The notes: generated from the letters alone by a model not told the origin. A stretch of 64,000 nucleotides of DNA from Sphingomonas sp. FARSPH (GCF_003355005.1 NZ_CP029985.1:1-64000), one strand, 5' to 3'; numbered from the stretch's first letter, positions 1-8,892 are shown. Translations and numbers: made by a program.

Positions 1-103
1 TGATCGCGACCAGTTCCAGATCGTCGCCACCGCGCTCGATCATCGCGCGCGCGACCAGGCGGCCGATCCGTCCGAAGCCGTTGATCGCAACCTTCACCGT
101 CAT
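1..103 (-). CDS. gap: Glyceraldehyde-3-phosphate dehydrogenase, N-terminal fragment
   Basis: The minus strand opens at an ATG at 103 and reads MTVKVAINGFGRIGRLVAR before running off the window edge. This is the hallmark N-terminus of phosphorylating GAPDH, with the NAD-binding glycine motif GFGRIGR at residues 9-15. The enzyme oxidises glyceraldehyde 3-phosphate in central glycolysis/gluconeogenesis in the cytosol. Only about 34 codons are visible, so the catalytic cysteine cannot be checked. It is divergent from the zapA cluster, leaving about 200 bp of shared upstream DNA (104-309). Confidence 0.93.
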   Translation of the reverse strand, partial: MTVKVAINGFGRIGRLVARAMIERGGDDLELVAI

Positions 104-309
104 CCTGACTCTCCTCTTGGGATACAGCGCGACGCCGAAAGAAGGGCTCACGCCGGACGCATGCGCCTTTGCGGGGCACGGGCGCCCGCTGTCAACCGGT
201 GATGATCCCGACCCTGCCGGACACCGCCCCGTATCGCGCCATCGCATCGGCATGCGGCCCGCCGATTGTACGCTTGCCGCGATCCGGCCACGCGCCTACC
301 TCCCGGCAA

Positions 310-492
310 ATGCCAGAAGAACGTACCGCCGTCGACCGGATCGACGCCGCCATTGCCCGGATCGAAGCGGCGATCGACGCCCGCGCGCATGCCGGCGACG
401 CGCTCGCCCGTCGCCACGCCGCGCTCAAGGCGCGCATGGCGGAAGCCGTCAGCGCGCTCGACGAGGTGATCTCCCGCGGGACGGCCGGCTGA
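310..492 (+). CDS. Small coiled-coil protein upstream of zapA
   Basis: A 60-residue, Ala/Arg/Glu-rich protein starting MPEERTAVDRIDAAIARIEA. It is predicted to be almost entirely helical, with heptad-like spacing of Ile/Ala/Leu. The frame stays open further upstream, but the ATG at 310 gives a compact product beginning where the helix begins. Its TGA overlaps the zapA ATG (TGATG), which implies translational coupling. Short DUF4164-like coiled-coil proteins commonly precede zapA in alphaproteobacteria, so a role in cell division through ZapA is plausible but inferred from position only. Confidence 0.7.
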   Translation: MPEERTAVDRIDAAIARIEAAIDARAHAGDALARRHAALKARMAEAVSALDEVISRGTAG

Positions 493-800
493 TGGCGCAG
501 GTCACGCTCGACATCGGCGGTCGCCAGCACACGATCGCCTGCCGCGACGGCGAGGAAGCGCATCTGACCGCGCTCGGCCGGATGGTCGGCGAACGCTGGC
601 CCGCGGGCCTGCGCGCGGCGGGCAATATCCCGGGCGAGCGCGCGATGCTGTTCGTCGCGCTGATGCTCGCCGACGCGCTCGAAGAAAGCCAGAATCGCGC
701 GCCGGAGGGCGCCGCGGTCAGCGAGGGCGCGCTCGCCCGTATCGCCGATCGACTCGAAGCGCTCGCGGATGCCCTTGAGCAGACGCCGCCGAGCGCCTAG
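492..800 (+). CDS. zapA: Cell division protein ZapA
   Basis: A 102-residue protein beginning MAQVTLDIGGRQHTIACRDG, typical of the ZapA N-terminal beta-hairpin (V-x-I-x-G-x-x-Y/H-x-I). A C-terminal helical segment (about 55-100) would form the dimerising coiled coil. ZapA binds FtsZ and cross-links protofilaments at the division ring. The call is reinforced by synteny: a 6S RNA and a 5-formyltetrahydrofolate cyclo-ligase follow, the conserved zapA-ssrS-ygfA order of proteobacteria. The start is fixed by overlap with the preceding stop codon. Confidence 0.88.
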   Translation: MAQVTLDIGGRQHTIACRDGEEAHLTALGRMVGERWPAGLRAAGNIPGERAMLFVALMLADALEESQNRAPEGAAVSEGALARIADRLEALADALEQTPPSA

Positions 801-811
801 ATACATGCGCG

Positions 812-972
812 GCGGGTTCTGCCCGGTACGAGCCTCGATAATCCCTGAGGCTATTCTTCATCCACGGGGGCTGTCCCTGCCCAGGCCCTGGCCTGACGCA
901 CATGGTCCCCACCTGACGTATTGGGCGTCGGTGGATATTACGGCAAACGGCCACGGCGGTCCCGCCACCCGC
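812..972 (+). ncRNA. ssrS: 6S RNA
   Basis: This 161-base interval between zapA and the folate cyclo-ligase has no convincing reading frame. It has the position and sequence landmarks of alphaproteobacterial 6S RNA: the ATAATCCCTGAGGCT block near 839-853, and a later pairing partner reading CCACCTGACGTATTGGGCGT near 909-928. The ends close on each other, with GCGGGT at 812-817 complementary to ACCCGC at 967-972. 6S RNA mimics an open promoter and sequesters housekeeping-sigma RNA polymerase in stationary phase. The limits come from the closing stem and are approximate by some ten bases. Confidence 0.82.
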
Positions 973-1046
973 CCGATATCGCATCCCGCCAGCGCCGGCG
1001 GCCTTCGCGATGTCCGTCGCTTCTCCGGCGGTACACTATCCATCTT

Positions 1047-1064
1047 CCCCGGCGAAAGCCGGGG
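1047..1064. repeat. Extragenic palindrome, GNRA-looped hairpin
   Basis: CCCCGGC-GAAA-GCCGGGG forms a perfect seven-base-pair stem with a GAAA tetraloop, just downstream of the 6S RNA and upstream of the cyclo-ligase. The flanking words resemble the REP-like elements at 8853 and 14979. It may stabilise or terminate the upstream transcript, but no T-run follows. Confidence 0.6.
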
Positions 1065-1171
1065 CCCAGTTGGGGGACGCGCATGATCGTATCTCGTCCC
1101 TCGCCAACGTTTCCCTTACGCACCAGGACTGGCCGCTATCGGGTTGCGGTGCGACGTTCGGCACGCAAGAC

Positions 1172-1708
1172 ATGACTGACAAGCGCGCCTTACGCGCCCA
1201 CCTGCACGCGCTGCGCGACGGCTTTGCCCGCACCGGCGCGATCGCCACTCCCCCCGCCTTCCTCGCGCGCCTGTCGCCGGGCATGACCGTCGCCAGTTAC
1301 GTGCCGATCGGCAGCGAGGCCGATCCCGGCCCGCTCGCCGATGCCGCCGCCCGTGCCGGCTGCCACCTCGCCCTGCCGCATGTCGTCGATCGCGCGACGC
1401 CGATCCGCTTCCTCGCATGGCAACACGGCGCGCCGCTCGTCGCCGGGCCGTTCGGCCTCAGCCAGCCGCCCGATTCGGCGCCCGCCTGCGCGCCCGACAT
1501 CATCCTGACGCCGCTCGTCGGCTTCGACCGCCGCGGTAACCGGCTGGGCCAGGGCGCGGGTCATTACGACCGCGCCTTCGCCGCTCATCCCGCCGCATGG
1601 CGGATCGGCGTCGCCTGGTCGGTGCAACAGGTCGACGCGCTGGCGCCCGACCCATGGGACGTGCCACTCCACGCCATCGTCACCGAATCGGAGTGGATCG
1701 TCCCGTGA
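1172..1708 (+). CDS. fau: 5-formyltetrahydrofolate cyclo-ligase
   Basis: A 178-residue protein starting MTDKRALRAHLHALRD. It shows the family signature G-N-R-L-G-Q-G-A-G-H-Y-D at about residues 122-133, which forms the ATP/folate site. It converts 5-formyl-THF to 5,10-methenyl-THF with ATP in the cytosol. An in-frame extension back to about 1010 would overlap repeat DNA and lacks family similarity, so the ATG at 1172 is chosen. The length is close to the family norm of 180-200. Placement after zapA and the 6S RNA is the classical arrangement. The next gene overlaps its stop codon. Confidence 0.93.
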   Translation: MTDKRALRAHLHALRDGFARTGAIATPPAFLARLSPGMTVASYVPIGSEADPGPLADAAARAGCHLALPHVVDRATPIRFLAWQHGAPLVAGPFGLSQPPDSAPACAPDIILTPLVGFDRRGNRLGQGAGHYDRAFAAHPAAWRIGVAWSVQQVDALAPDPWDVPLHAIVTESEWIVP

Positions 1709-1911
1709 CCCCTACCTGGCGCAAGCCCGCCGGCATGTTCGCCATCCTCGCGCTGATCGCGATCTGGTGCGTGCTGATCGCCAGCCTGTCCGCCACCGTC
1801 GGCGGCTGGGCGTGGTGGCTGCAGGCGCCCTTCTACCTCGTTACGGGGATCATCTGGATTGTGCCGCTCAAGCCGCTGCTGCGCTGGATGGAAACGGGCC
1901 GCTGGCGCTGA
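1705..1911 (+). CDS. DUF2842 small membrane protein
   Basis: A 68-residue protein starting from a GTG that overlaps the stop of the cyclo-ligase gene (GTGA). It has two hydrophobic helices, about residues 11-31 and 39-57, and a basic C-terminus ending RWMETGRWR. This matches the two-helix DUF2842 inner-membrane proteins of alphaproteobacteria. The function of the family is unknown. The overlap suggests co-translation with the cyclo-ligase. Confidence 0.75.
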   Translation: MTPTWRKPAGMFAILALIAIWCVLIASLSATVGGWAWWLQAPFYLVTGIIWIVPLKPLLRWMETGRWR

Positions 1912-2123
1912 AAGTGGTTTCCTACACGACGCTGCCGTGCTAAGAACATATCAGGTACAAACACGCTCTTTCTCACCCCCTGGGGGAACCGGACCAACGA
2001 TTGGAAGGCGCGGCGAGACCGACTCGCAGCGGCGGGGCGCCGCGATGCGCGTCAACCCGCAAACACTGCGACCTTTGCGAACTTCCGGAAACATTCGGGA
2101 AACAAACGCCCGCCTTGGGGCGT

Positions 2124-2200
<77 letters not shown>

Positions 2201-2262
2201 TGGTTCGCACGCGGCGCATATGCGCTATGCTTTCTCGGCAGATCCGCCCATCCCGTAAGGGA

Positions 2263-2339
<77 letters not shown>

Positions 2340-2392
2340 TTGGAAGCGTTGAGGCGCGCCAACTAGGCGAGCCTTACGGGGGTGTCAACGGG

Positions 2393-3640
2393 CTATTCGT
2401 CAGCCCCGTCGTCGCCCGCGCCGCCGGTACGCTCGTTTCGCCGCCGGCGCGCGCGCTCCTGATGCACCAAAGTCCCGTGTTCGAACAGGAATCCGGCGAT
2501 ATCGGGCTTGCCGGCCGCGCCGATCACCGTCTGGATGATGATGAGCAACGGCACCGCAAGCAGCGCGCCCGCCGTGCCCCACACCCAGCCCCAGAAGCTG
2601 AGCGAGACGAGGATCATCAGCGGACTGATCGTCAGCCGGTGCCCGACGATCAGCGGCGTGATCGCATTCGCCTCGACCAGATGGCATCCGATCATCACCG
2701 CGGGCGGCAGCATCGCCAGCCAGATGTCGGTAAACGTCATCATGCCCCCCACCGCCAGCAGGAACGCGGCGAGGATCGGCCCGAAATAGGGGATGTAATT
2801 GAGCAGCGTGACGATGCCGCCCCACATCAGCGGCGAGGGCATGCCGATGAAATACAGCGCGCCCGCGACGACCATGCCGAGCGTGATGTTGATCAGCGTG
2901 ATCGTGCCCAGATAGGCCGATACGTCGTCGACCACGTCCTGGATGACGCGCGCCGTCGCCATCGCGCCGTCAAAACTGGTCCGCCCGGTGATCGTGCGCC
3001 GCCGCATCCGCGTCCAGCCGGTCAGGAAGAAGAAGACGATGAGCACGCCGAAGAAGAACTGGATGATGACCGTCGGCGCGGATGTCGCCGCCAGTTCGAG
3101 GATCGAACTGGGCGGAGAGACGGCGGCGGTCTGCGGCTGGCGCGGCGGGGTGGACGCGATCTGCCGGAACATCTTGTTCACCGACTTTTCCAGCGCCGAA
3201 TACAGGTCGAGCAGCGGCGACAGATTGTCCTGGATGCGGCTTATCCGGCTGGGGAGCAGCTGGAAGAAATCGGTCGCCGGCACGACGATCGCCGCGATCG
3301 CGACATTGGCGATGACGAGAAAGACGAGGACGCAAAGCAGGGCTGCAAGCGCGGAGGGCAGCCGCCGCCGCTCCAGCCACTCCAGCACGGGGACGAGCGC
3401 GATCGCGATGACCAGCGCGGCGGTCAGCGGCAGGAAGAATTCGGCGCCCGACTTGAGCGCGAAGGGCAGCCCCGCGACCAGGCCGATCCCCGCGATCAGC
3501 GTCAACGCGGCGAGCAACCGGTCGCGCCGCTGCGCGATCGTGCCGATCTCGTCCGCGCCCGGCAGCAACGGCGCGCCCAGCGCCACCTGGTCGGCGGGCG
3601 ATAGCGCGGGCGGGGTGGCAGGGGCCGGATCGTCGATCAT
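2393..3640 (-). CDS. AI-2E family transporter (PerM-like permease)
   Basis: A 415-residue polytopic membrane protein. After a Pro/Ala-rich cytoplasmic N-terminus there are paired hydrophobic segments (about 45-90 and 100-125), a central soluble region containing SRISRIQDNLSPLLDLYS, and a cluster of C-terminal helices including NYIPYFGPILAAFLLAVGG. That last motif is characteristic of the AI-2E/UPF0118 family, whose members export or exchange small molecules or ions. AI-2 transport itself should not be assumed. It lies 25 bp downstream of the acyl-CoA ligase on the same strand. The C-terminal tail is very basic and Gly-rich. Confidence 0.88.
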   Translation of the reverse strand: MIDDPAPATPPALSPADQVALGAPLLPGADEIGTIAQRRDRLLAALTLIAGIGLVAGLPFALKSGAEFFLPLTAALVIAIALVPVLEWLERRRLPSALAALLCVLVFLVIANVAIAAIVVPATDFFQLLPSRISRIQDNLSPLLDLYSALEKSVNKMFRQIASTPPRQPQTAAVSPPSSILELAATSAPTVIIQFFFGVLIVFFFLTGWTRMRRRTITGRTSFDGAMATARVIQDVVDDVSAYLGTITLINITLGMVVAGALYFIGMPSPLMWGGIVTLLNYIPYFGPILAAFLLAVGGMMTFTDIWLAMLPPAVMIGCHLVEANAITPLIVGHRLTISPLMILVSLSFWGWVWGTAGALLAVPLLIIIQTVIGAAGKPDIAGFLFEHGTLVHQERARRRRNERTGGAGDDGADE

Positions 3641-3665
3641 CCCCCTGCTCTAGCGCATTTTTCCG

Positions 3666-5441
3666 TTACGCAACCGGAGTTCTTTCCACCGTTTCAACGC
3701 GATCCGCCCCCCGCACGGCGAACAATGTTTTCAGTTCGCCTTTCAGGATCTTGCCGTTGGCGTTGCGCGGCAGCGGTTCGGGCAGGAACCGGATCGCGAC
3801 GGGCACCTTGAACGCCGCCAGCCGCGCGCGCACCCACGCCTGCAATTCCGCCTCGCTCGCGGTGCAGCCTGGGGAAAGGTGGACGACCGCGGCCGGCTCC
3901 TCGCCCAGGATGCGGTGCGGCACGCCGACCAGCGCCGCATCGGTGACGGCCGGGTGGGCGTAGAGGAGGTTCTCGACCTCGATCGAATAGATGTTCTCGC
4001 CGCCGCGGATCACCATGTCCTTGGCGCGGTCGGCGATGAACAGGAAGCCTTCCTCGTCCAGCCGGGCGAGGTCGCCGGTGCGCACCCACCCGTCGACGAA
4101 GGTCGCCGCGGTCGCCTCCGGCTTGTTCCAATATCCCTTCACGATCATCGGCCCGCGCGCCCACAGCTCGCCGATCGCGCCGGTCGGCAACACCGTGACA
4201 CCATCCTCGCCGCGGATCTGCAGGTCGGCAGTCGCCACCGGCACGCCGGCGCTGTCCGGGCGATTGAGGTAATCCTCCCCGCCATGCTGCGTGACGGTCG
4301 CCATCGTCTCGGTCATGCCCCACCCGTTGCCGGGCAGCGCGCCGAACTCCTCGTAGATGCGCCGCACCAGCTCGGGCGCGGACGGCGCGCCGCCATAGGC
4401 GATCGTGTCGAGCGACGAGAGGTCGTACTTCGCACGATCGGGATGCTCCAGCAGCTGCCACGCGATCGTCGGCACGCCGCCCGTCATCGTCACCCGCTCC
4501 CGCTCGATCAGCGCCAGCGCCTGGCCCGCGTCCCACTTGCGCATCATCACCAGCGTCGATCCGGTCGCGATCATGCCCATTAGTCCGGCGGAACATCCGG
4601 TGACGTGGAACAGCGGGATCACCGCCAACGACACGCGCGGAGAAGGTTCGGGCGGCACCTCGCCGCGGCGCAGATATGCACGCGCCGCGGTGTAGCCGCT
4701 CGACAGGATGTTGGTCATGATGTTGCGATGCGTACCCAGCGCCCCCTTGGGCGCGCCCGTCGTGCCGCTGGTGTAGAAGATGGTGGCATCGTCGTCCGGC
4801 GCGATCTGGGCGGGTGGCAACGGCGCATCGGGCAGCGTCGCCCAGTCGTTCGGTGCGCCAATCACATCCTCCAGCCGCTCCGCCCCCGCCAACGGCCCCC
4901 GCGCCCGCGTCACGATCACCCGTTCGAGCGCGGGCAGCGCGGGGTAATGGCCGGCCAGCCGGTCGTGCCGCTCGCCATCGACGAGCAGCAGCTTGGTCCC
5001 CGAATCGGATAGGCCATATTCCAGCTCCGACCCCGCCCACCACGCGTTGAGCGGCACGACGATCGCACCGATCGCCGCGGCGGCGAAAAAGGCGACGGGC
5101 CATTCGGGCAGGTTGCGCATCGCCACCGCGACGCGGTCGCCCTTCCCCACCCCGCTGGCCGCCAGATGCGCCGCAAGCCGGGCGGTCGCACGCACGAAGC
5201 CCGTGTAGCTGACGCGCTCGTCCTCATGCACCACGAAGGTCCGCGCCCCATGCCCCGCGCTCGCCTCCAGCAGCATCCGCAGCGAAGGCGGCGCGTTTTT
5301 CCACACCCGCGTCGCCACCCCGCCGATCGGCACCGTCTCCATCTCGAACCTGGCACCGGGCGCGGTCAGCAGCGCCTCCACCTCGTCCAGCGACATCGCC
5401 GGCCAGGACGGCGGCAGGGGAACGATCGGATCGCTGGCCAT
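3666..5441 (-). CDS. Acyl-CoA synthetase (class I adenylate-forming)
   Basis: A 591-residue ligase that activates a carboxylic acid through an acyl-adenylate to the CoA thioester. Visible core motifs are YTSGTTGAPKG at 223-233 (phosphate loop), GMTET at 375-379, TGD at 455-457 followed by the hinge region, and PRNANGKILKGEL near 558-570 with the acyl-adenylation lysine at about 564. The acyl pocket cannot be read, so substrate length is open. It is divergent from an esterase gene across a 143-bp spacer with an inverted motif. It most likely supplies the beta-oxidation enzymes that follow. FadD-like in type, but not clearly FadD itself. Confidence 0.92.
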   Translation of the reverse strand: MASDPIVPLPPSWPAMSLDEVEALLTAPGARFEMETVPIGGVATRVWKNAPPSLRMLLEASAGHGARTFVVHEDERVSYTGFVRATARLAAHLAASGVGKGDRVAVAMRNLPEWPVAFFAAAAIGAIVVPLNAWWAGSELEYGLSDSGTKLLLVDGERHDRLAGHYPALPALERVIVTRARGPLAGAERLEDVIGAPNDWATLPDAPLPPAQIAPDDDATIFYTSGTTGAPKGALGTHRNIMTNILSSGYTAARAYLRRGEVPPEPSPRVSLAVIPLFHVTGCSAGLMGMIATGSTLVMMRKWDAGQALALIERERVTMTGGVPTIAWQLLEHPDRAKYDLSSLDTIAYGGAPSAPELVRRIYEEFGALPGNGWGMTETMATVTQHGGEDYLNRPDSAGVPVATADLQIRGEDGVTVLPTGAIGELWARGPMIVKGYWNKPEATAATFVDGWVRTGDLARLDEEGFLFIADRAKDMVIRGGENIYSIEVENLLYAHPAVTDAALVGVPHRILGEEPAAVVHLSPGCTASEAELQAWVRARLAAFKVPVAIRFLPEPLPRNANGKILKGELKTLFAVRGADRVETVERTPVA

Positions 5442-5518
5442 CGACGGGCGCCTCTCTTTTTTAAACCTTCGGACAATCGCTGCCGCTTGGCTGCGCCATC
5501 ACGTTTCGATGTAAGGTT

Positions 5519-5553
5519 ACTGTTGATTTGCGCCGCGCTCAAGGCGATACAGT
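5519..5553. promoter_or_regulatory. Candidate operator, inverted ACTGT...ACAGT
   Basis: In the divergent spacer between the acyl-CoA ligase and the esterase, ACTGTTGAT at 5519-5527 faces GATACAGTC at 5546-5554. A similar inverted pair (ACTGTTTCC, then GATACAGTC) precedes the double-TetR gene at 17688-17718. The exact nine-base word GATACAGTC is shared. This suggests a common regulator, possibly that TetR protein, but spacing differs (35 versus 31 bp). Confidence 0.4.
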
Positions 5554-5584
5554 CAACGGTTCGAAATTACGGTATGGGACGAGG

Positions 5585-6805
5585 ATGATCAGCGCGAGCC
5601 CCGAGACGCACGGCTTCGACCCCGCCCGGCTGGCGGCGGTCGACGCGTTCATCGCGGACCGCTACCTCGCCTCCGGCCGGCTGCCGCACGCGCAGCTGCT
5701 GATCGCGCGCGACGGAGAGATCGTGCATTTCTCGCATCAGGGCGCGGCGCGCGAGGGCGGCGCGCGGGTCGACGAGCATTCGCTGTTCCGCATCGCCTCG
5801 ATGACCAAGCCGATCACCTCGATCGCGTTCATGATGCTGGTCGAGCAGGGGAAGGTCGCGGTCGACACGCCGGTCCATCATGTCCTGCCCGAATTTCGCG
5901 ACGTCGGCGTCTACAACGGCGGCGGTGGCGGCGTGCCATTCCTGACCCGGCCAACCGCGGAGCCGATGCGGATGCTCGACCTGCTGCGCCACACCGCCGG
6001 GCTCACCTACGGCTTCCAAAACCGTTCCAACATCGACGCGGCCTATCGCGAGGGCCGGCTGGAAAGCTGGCATGGCAACCACGACCTCGACGGCTTCGTC
6101 GCCGCGCTCGCCAGGCTGCCGCTCGAATTCTCGCCAGGCGAGGGCTGGAATTACTCGGTCGCCACCGACGTGCTCGGCGCGGTGATCGAGCGTGTGTCAG
6201 GCCAGACGCTCGACGCCTTCTTTCAGACACGCATTTTCGCCCCCCTCGGCATGCACGACACCTTCTTCGAGGTGCCCGAGGACAAGATCGACCGGCTGAC
6301 CGACTGCTGGACGATCGCACCGGGCAAGGGCCGCATCCTCTACGATCGCGGCGCGGCGAGCGCATGGAGCAAGCGGCCCAAGCTGCTGTCGGGCGGCGGC
6401 GGGCTCGTCTCCACTGCGCTCGACTATCATCGGTTCTGCCGGATGTGCGAGAACGGCGGCAACCTCGATGGCGCACGCATCGTCGGGCGCAAGACGCTCG
6501 ATCTGATGCGGATGAACCACCTGCCCGGCGGCAAGGACCTCGCCAGCCTGTCGCGATCCTTGTTCAGCGAGACGCAGAATGCCGGCACCGGTTTCGGCCT
6601 CGGCTTCGCGGTGACGCAGGATGTCGCGAAAACGATGATCCCGGGATCGCCGGGCGAATATTATTGGGGCGGCATGTTCTCCACCGCCTTCTTCATCGAC
6701 CCCGTCGAGCGGCTGCACATGGTGTTCATGACGCAGCTCAGCCCGTCGAGCCTCTATCCGATCCGGCGCGAGCTGAAGACGATGATCTACGCCGCGCTCA
6801 ACTAA
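5585..6805 (+). CDS. Serine hydrolase, class C beta-lactamase/family VIII esterase type
   Basis: A 406-residue protein from the ATG at 5585, chosen over an upstream in-frame ATG because AGGAT-like purine-rich DNA precedes it. It has the serine-lysine tetrad S-M-T-K at residues 72-75 and a Y-S-V triad at 190-192 in place of the Y-x-N of true class C lactamases. This is the arrangement in EstB-type esterases. No signal peptide is visible, so the enzyme is probably cytoplasmic and unlikely to confer beta-lactam resistance. It sits between an acyl-CoA ligase and a FadJ-like gene, so it may hydrolyse an ester or lactone to release the acid that is activated next. Confidence 0.87.
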   Translation: MISASPETHGFDPARLAAVDAFIADRYLASGRLPHAQLLIARDGEIVHFSHQGAAREGGARVDEHSLFRIASMTKPITSIAFMMLVEQGKVAVDTPVHHVLPEFRDVGVYNGGGGGVPFLTRPTAEPMRMLDLLRHTAGLTYGFQNRSNIDAAYREGRLESWHGNHDLDGFVAALARLPLEFSPGEGWNYSVATDVLGAVIERVSGQTLDAFFQTRIFAPLGMHDTFFEVPEDKIDRLTDCWTIAPGKGRILYDRGAASAWSKRPKLLSGGGGLVSTALDYHRFCRMCENGGNLDGARIVGRKTLDLMRMNHLPGGKDLASLSRSLFSETQNAGTGFGLGFAVTQDVAKTMIPGSPGEYYWGGMFSTAFFIDPVERLHMVFMTQLSPSSLYPIRRELKTMIYAALN

Positions 6806-6829
6806 GCCTGCCTTTCAGGAGCCTGTTTC

Positions 6830-8842
6830 ATGACGTCCCCGATCCGCACCGAACGCCACGACGACGTGCTCGTCATCATTTCGAACAATCCGCCGGTCAA
6901 CGCGCTGGGCGCAGCGGTCCGCCAGGGGCTGGAGGCGGCGATCAAGGACGGCGAGGTCGATGGTGCGATCGCGGCGATGGTGATCCGCTGCGACGGTCGT
7001 ACCTTCTTCGCGGGCGCGGACATCACCGAATTCGGCAAACCCCCGGTCGAACCGATGCTGCCCACGGTCGTCGACATGATCGAGGCGTGCACCAAGCCGG
7101 TCGTCGCCGCGATCCACGGCACGGCGCTGGGCGGCGGGTGCGAGGTGGCGCTGGGATGCCATTATCGCGTCGCGGTGCCCTCGGCGAAGCTCGGCACGCC
7201 GGAGGTGAAGCTCGGCCTGCTGCCCGGCGCCGGCGGTACGCAGCGGCTGCCGCGTCTCGCCGGTGTCGCGCTGGCGCTGGAGATGACCGCGAAGGGCGAT
7301 CCGATCAGCGCGAAGAAGGCAGAAGCCGCTGGGCTGATCGACCGGATCGTCGGCGAGGACAGTCTGGAAGCGGATGCGATCGCCTTTGCGCGCGAGGTTG
7401 CGGCCAAGCGCCGGATCCCGCGCGCCTCGGAAAAGGAGGCGAAAGCCGATCCCGCCGCAGTCGAGGCGTTCAGGAAGGACAACGCCCGCCGCTTCCGCGG
7501 CTTCGACGCGCCTGCCGCCAACATCGCCTGCGTCGTCAAGGCGACAGAGGTCCCGTTCCGTGAAGGCCTGGCGTTCGAGCGGCAGGAATTCATGAAGTTG
7601 ATGATGGGCACGCAGTCCGCGGCGCAGCGCCACATCTTCTTCGCCGAGCGGCAGGCCGCCAAGATCGACGACATTCCATCGGACATCGCGCTGCGCCCGA
7701 TCAATCGCGTCGGCGTGATCGGCGCCGGCACTATGGGCGGCGGCATCGCGATGAATTTTCTGTCCGCGGGCATCCCCGTCACGATCGTCGAGATGGCGCA
7801 GGAGGCGCTCGACCGCGGCACGGGCGTCATCCGCAAGAATTACGAGGCGACCGCGGCTAAGGGGCGGATGAAGCCCGAACAGGTCGAGGCGGCGATGAAC
7901 GCGCTGACCCCGACGCTCGATTTCGGCGCGCTCGCGACGTGCGATCTCATCATCGAGGCGGTGTATGAGAATATGGACGTCAAGAAGGAGATTTTCACGC
8001 GGCTGGACGGGATCGCCAAGCAGGGTGCGATCCTTGCGAGCAACACGTCCTACCTCGACATCGACGAGATCGCCGCCTGCACCAAACGGCCGGGCGATGT
8101 GCTGGGCATGCATTTCTTCTCGCCCGCCAACGTCATGAAGCTGCTCGAAGTCGTACGCGGCGCGCAGACCGCGCCCGACGTGCTGGCGACGGTCATGGCG
8201 CTCGCCAAGAAAATCCGGAAGGTCGCGGTGGTTGCCGGCGTCACCTATGGCTTCATCGGCAACCGCATGCTGATGCCGCGCCAGGTCGAAGCGAACAAGC
8301 TGCTGCTCAAAGGCGCGACGCCCGAACAGATCGACCGCGTCCACGTCGCCTTCGGCATGCCGATGGGACCGTTCCAGATGGCGGACCTCGCCGGCGTCGA
8401 CATCGGCTGGCACCGCGACCCGAACCGGATCGAGAACATCCGCGACGCGCTCGCCGCGGAGGGGCGCTGGGGCCAGAAGAAGCAGGCCGGCTTCTACGAT
8501 TATGACGAGAAGCGCAATCCGACCCCCTCCCCGCGCGTCGCCGAGATCATCCAGGAATGGCGCGACAAGACCGGGACGCCGCAGCACGATGTCACCGACG
8601 AGGAGATCGTCGAACGCACGCTCTATCCGATGGTCAACGAAGGCGCGCTGATCCTGGAGGAAGGCAAGGCGCAGCGGGCGAGCGACGTCGATGTCGTCTG
8701 GATCTACGGCTACGGCTGGCCGGTCTATCGCGGCGGCCCGATGTTCTGGGCAAAGAGCGAAGGCTACGACAAGGTCGTTGCCGGGCTGGAGAAGCATGGC
8801 TTCGCCGTCGCGCAGAGCCTGAAGAGCGGCAGCATCAAGTAA
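6830..8842 (+). CDS. fadJ: Bifunctional enoyl-CoA hydratase / 3-hydroxyacyl-CoA dehydrogenase
   Basis: A 670-residue fusion with an AGGAG ribosome site seven bases upstream. Residues 1-190 form the crotonase domain: oxyanion-hole segment HGTALGGGCE at 97-105 and catalytic E125 in TPEVKLGLLPGAGGTQRLPR. From about 293 comes a Rossmann domain with the NAD loop GAGTMGGG (298-305), then the HAD catalytic region GMHFFSPANVMKLLEVV and a C-terminal domain. It performs hydration of enoyl-CoA and NAD-dependent oxidation of 3-hydroxyacyl-CoA in beta-oxidation. No thiolase gene is adjacent. FadJ versus FadB cannot be settled by sequence alone. Confidence 0.92.
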   Translation: MTSPIRTERHDDVLVIISNNPPVNALGAAVRQGLEAAIKDGEVDGAIAAMVIRCDGRTFFAGADITEFGKPPVEPMLPTVVDMIEACTKPVVAAIHGTALGGGCEVALGCHYRVAVPSAKLGTPEVKLGLLPGAGGTQRLPRLAGVALALEMTAKGDPISAKKAEAAGLIDRIVGEDSLEADAIAFAREVAAKRRIPRASEKEAKADPAAVEAFRKDNARRFRGFDAPAANIACVVKATEVPFREGLAFERQEFMKLMMGTQSAAQRHIFFAERQAAKIDDIPSDIALRPINRVGVIGAGTMGGGIAMNFLSAGIPVTIVEMAQEALDRGTGVIRKNYEATAAKGRMKPEQVEAAMNALTPTLDFGALATCDLIIEAVYENMDVKKEIFTRLDGIAKQGAILASNTSYLDIDEIAACTKRPGDVLGMHFFSPANVMKLLEVVRGAQTAPDVLATVMALAKKIRKVAVVAGVTYGFIGNRMLMPRQVEANKLLLKGATPEQIDRVHVAFGMPMGPFQMADLAGVDIGWHRDPNRIENIRDALAAEGRWGQKKQAGFYDYDEKRNPTPSPRVAEIIQEWRDKTGTPQHDVTDEEIVERTLYPMVNEGALILEEGKAQRASDVDVVWIYGYGWPVYRGGPMFWAKSEGYDKVVAGLEKHGFAVAQSLKSGSIK

Positions 8843-8852
8843 CGCACCGCCG

Positions 8853-8871
8853 CCCCGGACTTGGTCCGGGG
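8853..8871. repeat. Extragenic palindrome between fadJ-like and acyl-CoA dehydrogenase genes
   Basis: CCCCGGAC-TTG-GTCCGGGG is a perfect eight-base-pair inverted repeat in the 50-bp gap. It resembles the widespread proteobacterial element that continues GTGACGA. It could act as an intra-operon mRNA stabiliser or weak attenuator. Confidence 0.6.
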
Positions 8872-8892
8872 TGACGAGAAAGAAGGACGCAT

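Noticed and set aside
1944..1958. GAAC-N7-GTAC resembling an alphaproteobacterial LexA box (GAAC-N7-GAAC)
   Set aside because: The right half has one mismatch, and no promoter of a DNA-repair or other gene starts nearby; it lies between the end of the DUF2842 gene and the end of a tRNA gene.
5585..6805. Beta-lactamase conferring antibiotic resistance
   Set aside because: There is no signal peptide, Y-S-V replaces Y-x-N, and the setting is lipid/acid catabolism; an esterase is the better reading.
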